From assembly GCA_014905825.1 (NCBI GenBank), contig JACGCN010000044.1, forward strand, positions 124,001 through 188,000: 64,000 bases of DNA, written 5' to 3'. Numbering within the stretch: the stretch's first letter is position 1; every line of letters begins with the position of its first letter. The notes beneath the pieces were generated by a model. It saw only the letters and a program-made list of their open reading frames with translations, did not search any database and had not been told where the DNA came from. The translations under genes were made by a program, and so were the position numbers. Positions 59,093 to 64,000 of this stretch are shown in pieces. This DNA is from Lyophyllum atratum. Lineage: Eukaryota; Basidiomycota; Agaricomycetes; Agaricales; Lyophyllaceae.

Positions 59093-59114
59093 TGACGCGT
59101 GACGTCACGCGTCA
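59093..59114. promoter_or_regulatory. 22-bp palindrome with two MCB boxes upstream of the RFC gene
   Basis: The 22 bases 59093-59114 equal their own reverse complement. They hold ACGCGT at 59095-59100 and 59107-59112 around a central GACGTC. The element lies 90-111 bp upstream of the RFC ATG. ACGCGT is the MBF (Mbp1/Swi6) binding box that drives G1/S transcription of replication genes in yeasts; use of MBF here is inference. Confidence 0.6.
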
Positions 59115-59178
59115 TTAGCTTAACCTTAGACTCAGGATATAGACGATTCTAGTTCGAGATAAACTACACGTCGTTCAA

Positions 59179-61963
59179 CTACTGCCAGAATGATAAAAAA
59201 ACTTCAGAGGATGAGTTCGCTTCAGAAACACCCTTGATACCCAAGTCCTGAGCAATAATCACGGCTGCCTTTTCTCCGATTGCCAAAGCCGTATTGTACG
59301 TGTTAGCCCCAACATTGGATGGTGCTATGCTGCAATCTGTACGACACGTTAAGAGAAATAAATGGATACAAGAGGTATGAAACATACCTGCGATTTTCAG
59401 ACTCTGAACACCATAAACATTCAGCCTGGCATCCACCACTCCGCCTTTCTCTCGAGGCTTCATCGCGCATGTTCCGATCTGGAAGGTGTCAGCACTTTTC
59501 ATTGGCAGAGTGCTATATCGGTTTGCTTACAGAGTGCCAGGAAGTCTCGACTGCAATGAGCAGATCAATATGTATCCAGGTTTGCAAAATAATCACAGAC
59601 CATTCTTGCGATGATAATCGTCGATTGCTTTGTCGTCCTCGGCGGAGTACACTATATCAGGAGAGGTTACATCCGCGGGTTTCATAGATCCGCTGCTTGC
59701 TGCCTTGCTGCCTTTCGGATATTCGGGGTGCCCAAGCTCCAATTCGCCGCGATAACTATCCATACGGCGAGCAATTTCACGAGACTTCTTGTATGCCCAC
59801 CTCAAGACACCCACATCAGCCGGACTGAAAAGACGTATAATCAGCGCTGGTAATCGATGTGCACTTGGAAAAAAAAACCACGAACTCGTCCAGATATCCT
59901 GGCTCGAACTCGAGCTTTCCGTAAGCGTCGATACCAGAGGTGATGTGTACGCGGCCAGTGGAGACAGGATACTCCTGTCGATGAGGGTCAGATAGTGTCG
60001 AAGCAAGGTAGTTTGGAAGACGCACTGTGTAGTATGCTAATGAGAAATATTTTCCAGGCGGGGTAGCGGGGTTTACTCCAGCATATCTAACAGGCACTCG
60101 TGATCAGAAGACGAAGTTCTTAACAAGAGTGCAAAGCTCACGCTGCAAGCGTCCCGATCCACATGACAGGCTTGTCTGGTGCGTTCTCGAAGTAAGTTTT
60201 CCATCTTGCCTCGAAGTCACGCCCAATCTCCTTCAGGTCTTCTGCGTTGGGTCTGATCTTGATACCAGCGTCGAGCCCACTGGAAAGGGACTGCGCGTTT
60301 AGAAGTGCACTTCAAGTCACAACAACGACTAACTTGTGCGACATCAGGCCTTTACCATCCTGAAGCCAGCGTGTGGCGAATGCTAAACCGATCACAGTCA
60401 GAAAATGTCCTCAAGTGAGCAAGTCGATGTTGGGGTCACTCACGTTCGACTTCTGCCTGTTTTCCGCGGAAGATGACATCCAGTGTATCCGCATCTTCGC
60501 TGGCGATATAGGGTGCAAAAATAAGGTTGTGGTCTACCAATAATGGTGTTATAAGTATATGTTTTGAAGACGCTGGACCAGATGGTATTACCCATATAGT
60601 GCTCTCCCACTCCAGGAAGATCCACAATTTGGGGGATCTTGTTCTTCTCCAGCACATCCGCAGCCCCAATACCGGATCTTTGAAGGCGGTTAACAAGAAG
60701 CTTCCGGGAAGAGTCAAAAACCTTACCGCTCCAAAATAGCAGGGGATCCAAACGCCCCTGCCGAGACGACAACGAGACGCGAAGCATAGGACGCAGAAGG
60801 CTCTTGGACACCCTTGGCACGTCCTATAGCATCGCCAACATGTTCAACCCCAACAGCACGATTGCCCCTGAAAGATGAGAAATCAGAACACTGGCTTGGG
60901 AACTCTTCTGAAAACGTCGAACTCGAAGATAACTCGGACCACGCGACGTCTTTCCAGTATTTTCAGATTTTTGTTATCTGTCTGGTTGTAGATATAGCTG
61001 TGAGGGACATCTGAGCGTCTGCCGTTCGTCGCATCGACGTATCTATGGCGGCTGTCAGGATTTTTCTACACAGGAGCGTAGGTGTATCTAACCGTGGCCA
61101 TTTCTAGAGTCGCGTACGAGGATCAAGCTACGGGTTGGATAGATGGTTACTTACGCCATAGACGTTGCAGGTGAAGAAACTATTCGCGTCTTCGGTGAAC
61201 CCCCGTTCTTTGTCGTATTGGGAGGCGACCGCGAGAAATTGTGATCCTACATTTATTTCCTCATCCGCGAATGAGGCTTTGATTGGTCCATTAGTGCCAT
61301 GCGTCGCGGCATCTCCACCAGTTTGGAACGTCTCGGCCTAAGCTTCTCAATTGAATGTTGAGTGGGGAAAGACTTGTGGGCTTACCTTCTTCAGCAGTGG
61401 GATCAGGTGTTTCGATCCCCATCCAGGGTTATTGTACACCGACTCCCAGTCGTCATAATCAGAAGCTGCTGCCCGGGTGTACATAGCGACTATGACATGT
61501 GTCAACACGGGGTCACGAGTCCTCGACACGACCGTGGAAACGAATGATGTGCCACATACAGTTGACGCTCGAGCCTCCACCAAGACATCGTCCAGTTGGA
61601 ACGATGACGGAGCGACCAGCCAGTGATGGGCTCGGCTTACTGGCGTGCAACGTGAAAGTCTCGGCTGGAAGAATAAGATTGCTGAAGTACAAGGCCGGTT
61701 GTATGTGATCTGGCATCTCCTGCGTTAACGGTCCGGCTTCCAAGATCTAGCGACAGCTATTCTTCCATCAAGTAACATCGATGGGTAATTCACGTACGAG
61801 TATCTTGAGAGATGGATCAGCCTTCGCGAGTCTGCCCGCGGTAACGCATGCAGAGGCGCCACCTGAAAACACCCAAGAATGAGCTCATAATCTTCAACGT
61901 AGCTTACTGCAACTCGCCGCCTGCAAAAATTATATCGTAGGGTTCATTAGCTGAAGCCATCAT
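59179..61963 (-). CDS. AOX: Alcohol oxidase of the GMC family (AOX, AA3_3 type)
   Basis: FAD enzyme oxidising short alcohols such as methanol to aldehyde and H2O2. The N-terminus MASANEPYDIIFAGGGASAC gives the GGG dinucleotide fold, then LEAGP, VPTGRCLGGGSSVNFAMYTR (FAD GMC signature), DYDDWESVYNNPGWGSKHLI, and RLVVVSAGAFGSPAILERSG (second signature). YRGELELGHPEYPKG follows, then the catalytic region ETSWHSIGTCAMKPREKGGV and ADCSIAPSNVGANTYNTALA. The WHS His and late Asn-x4-T match AOX. More than twelve introns; the first appears to use a GC donor (GCGAGT). The last residues are EVFLSFWQ, with no visible PTS1. About 650 residues, intact. PEX11 lies 390 bp upstream on the same strand. Confidence 0.92.
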
Positions 61964-62353
61964 AAGGTGTTATCTGGGAGGGTCTTCAAAGACCGCCTGG
62001 ACCGAGGACTTATATAGACGATCATGGTGCTTCTGAATAACCTGGGAACGTACGTGAGTAACGTGTTCCAACTGCAACATGCGTAACGGAGATAAGCGTG
62101 TGAAGTCCTAGTTTGATGAACAACATAACAGAAATCCTCCAGCGAACCACGATTGGGTAACAGGCCATGACATGTACGTCCCTGTCAGCTTTCATCTCAA
62201 TAGCAGAAATATGGAAGCATGCATTCCGAGCATGAGTTCCGAAGATTATGTTGATATTGAACTAGGACAGGGTATAAGAATAGACGCTGTAAAAAACTGG
62301 GTACGTCGTTAGGGAAAATACTTGTTTAAAGGGAGTGAGCTGACCTCTACACT

Positions 62354-63546
62354 CTATTTATTCATATCATAACCAACCGCGCCGATTGTATCGACCTCTT
62401 CGACATTGTCCGTTACTTCTGGCGCAGGAGGTGGCGAGGGCAGAGCTGTCGCTTTCCACCCACTCCTGAACGAGGCTAGAGCTGCAATCAATCCGAAAAT
62501 GCCAACCCAAACCTAAGGTAACAAGGTAAGTCACAGAAGGCGATGTGAAGGTGAGGTTCTCACATCGTTCTTGATAATCCCTTTCTCCAGAGACCTAGAT
62601 GATGCTCAATACAAATCCATCTGTTTTTGGCTTACGAGAACGCACCAGTGAATAGTGAGAGGGAGATATCCAAGGTTGGTGATGACCTCCGACCAATAGG
62701 CATCCCACCTTTGCTGCAGCTCCTGTTTTTCTGCTGGCGTCAAGCCAACACCCTTGGCCTTGCGAAGGTTGCGTTGCCTAAGCTGTAATAGCTTTCTGTC
62801 TTCGCGAAGGTGGGCGAATTGGAGGAACACATAAAGAGCCCAGAAACGCGATGACCATATCCCCAGAACATTGGGATTTAACGTGATGGGTTTTGCAGAC
62901 GACGAGAACAGAGATGTGAGTGTGGGGATCGTAGATGGTATGAGTCCGTGTGACAGCAGGTACGACAGATGCTCAAGCGGGTAGTACGCAAGCATCGACC
63001 ATCCTTGGAGGCGCTCAATCGTATGGAGGTTTCTCGTTGGCTGGGGGTTGCGCTCTAAAGATATGAGCCATTGCACAATGGGCAAAAGCCCTGTGGCGGG
63101 CGTCAGGGAACAGTTAAGATATATGTGCGAGTTATGCCGTACCCCAGAACCTCCAAAGTGTTCGAGAATCACCCAAAAGGCTTCCGAATTTGGCATACGC
63201 GGCAGCCGCAGAGCTATTGGGAGTCTTGCGAAGACCTACCCTATGCTGAAGCCGCGCCCGAAGATTCAGAAGCGGTACCAGCAACTTGATAGAGTATTGT
63301 ATGATCTTCAAGGGAGTCAGTCGCGATAGGACGGTTTGAAGATAGGCTATCGAACCATGAAAAGCTTGCTAGAACCGGGTTAGATGCTATGAGAAGGGTA
63401 TGAGGAACAGAAACGCACTCGCTACCACTCCATGTTGCAAGATACCGGACAAGATGGTCGAGGGTTTCGCTCGGCTGAAGTAACGCAAACGAGCCTAGGA
63501 GCGCGTCGTTGAGACGGGCGAGTGTGAGGGGCTTGGATAGCGACAT
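62354..63546 (-). CDS. PEX11: Peroxisomal membrane protein of the Pex11 family
   Basis: Pex11 proteins shape and divide peroxisomes. The start ATG at 63544-63546 gives MSLSKPLTLARLNDALLGSF and ALLQPSETLDHLVRYLATWS. Exon 2 resumes near YAKFGSFWVILEHFGGSGV. The family-typical ERLQGWSMLAYYPLEHLSYL and IWSSRFWALYVFLQFAHLRE follow, a Leu/Arg-rich helix (RKLLQLRQRNLRKAKG), WDAYWSEVITNLGYLPLTIH and the C-terminal membrane helix WVGIFGLIAALASFRSGWKA. Splicing GTGCGT...TCTAG joins IHW to SLEKGIIKND. The acidic tail ends GYDMNK; TAG is at 62354-62356. About 330 residues. Next to the alcohol oxidase gene. Confidence 0.9.
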
Positions 63547-64000
63547 GGCGCCGACGAGAGACGGAGAAAGGGCCGACGGTCACCATTTCGTTCAGTTCCG
63601 AGCGTCAGTTCGTGGACCGGAGTCTGGTCCGAACTTGGCCCGGGTCCCCATCCTCGTGATTCCTGTAGAAACGTGATGGGAAAACATTACATAATGCATG
63701 TACAGCACCATTCCTATATAAGGCGCGCTTCCACATTTTCATTCCTTCGAACAAACATCTGCGGACATAAAAGTTCGGGCTCGGTATCAGCTTTTCCGCC
63801 TCCTTGTCCGCGTTCCCGTCCTCTATAGTAAACCAGGCGCCAAGGCGTTGGCTTGTCGACCATGCTCAGATTTCACTCGTTTTGACCTGTCCTTTCCGCC
63901 GAGGAGGTATCGCTTCGGCTGGCGCTCATGATGTGGCGGAAAGGATTGGTAGTGTGATGTTTGGGCTTGGGAGCTATCTACATTTCCTTCTTATGCTGTA
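63547..64000. other. Promoter region at the right edge
   Basis: Upstream region of PEX11. TATATAAG at 63715-63722 is oriented for a plus-strand gene that would start near or beyond the window edge. No coding sequence seen after it. Confidence 0.4.

Noticed and set aside
1..64000. CRISPR arrays, IS elements, viral genes, secondary-metabolite megasynthases
   Set aside because: Looked for and not seen; gene content is ordinary eukaryotic chromosomal DNA.

Overview
The window is about 64 kb of nuclear DNA from a filamentous basidiomycete, most likely an agaricomycete. The evidence is genes split by many 45-70 bp introns, dense packing on both strands, a CYP5150-like P450, an atypical G-alpha with insertions, an HSPA12-like Hsp70, an AOX-type GMC oxidase and F-box/LRR genes. 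No prokaryotic genes, CRISPR array, rRNA or transposase were seen. Gene models come from matching reading frames, GT-AG sites and remembered family conservation; no search was run.

Left third (1-20.7 kb): 5'-truncated P450 (+), eIF6 (-), NDUFAF7/MidA methyltransferase (+), FRA10AC1-like protein (-), a 3.8 kb stretch with no recognisable gene, a small conserved disordered protein (+), CTF8 (-), an intron-bearing tRNA-Cys (-), ATG15 lipase (-), neutral trehalase (-) and a coiled-coil protein (-).

Middle (21-43.5 kb): an Hsp70-like ATPase whose frame continues into a ~750-residue tail with an E/K/R-rich block and ten GW/WG sites (+), F-box protein (+), eIF5 (+), a type II membrane glycosyltransferase-like protein (+), tRNA-Arg (-), capping protein beta (+), PPIL3 cyclophilin (-) divergent from an atypical G-alpha (+), a poorly resolved 4 kb stretch, and a bHLH factor (+).

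Right third (45.6-63.5 kb): TAN1/THUMPD1 (+) convergent with a TEA/ATTS transcription factor (-), an unresolved stretch, Nudix hydrolase (-), Yke4/SLC39A7-type ZIP transporter (-) divergent from an HD-domain protein (+), F-box protein (+), RFC clamp-loader subunit (-), AOX-type alcohol oxidase (-) and PEX11 (-).

Most genes are housekeeping: translation (eIF6, eIF5, TAN1, tRNAs), replication and cohesion (RFC subunit, CTF8), autophagy and storage carbohydrate (ATG15, trehalase), peroxisome (PEX11, and probably the alcohol oxidase). The most unusual item is the Hsp70-like/GW-tail gene, which also needs an 8-nt microexon. Next are a G-alpha with alanine at the catalytic glutamine, and a 22-bp palindrome carrying two MluI cell-cycle boxes upstream of the RFC gene.
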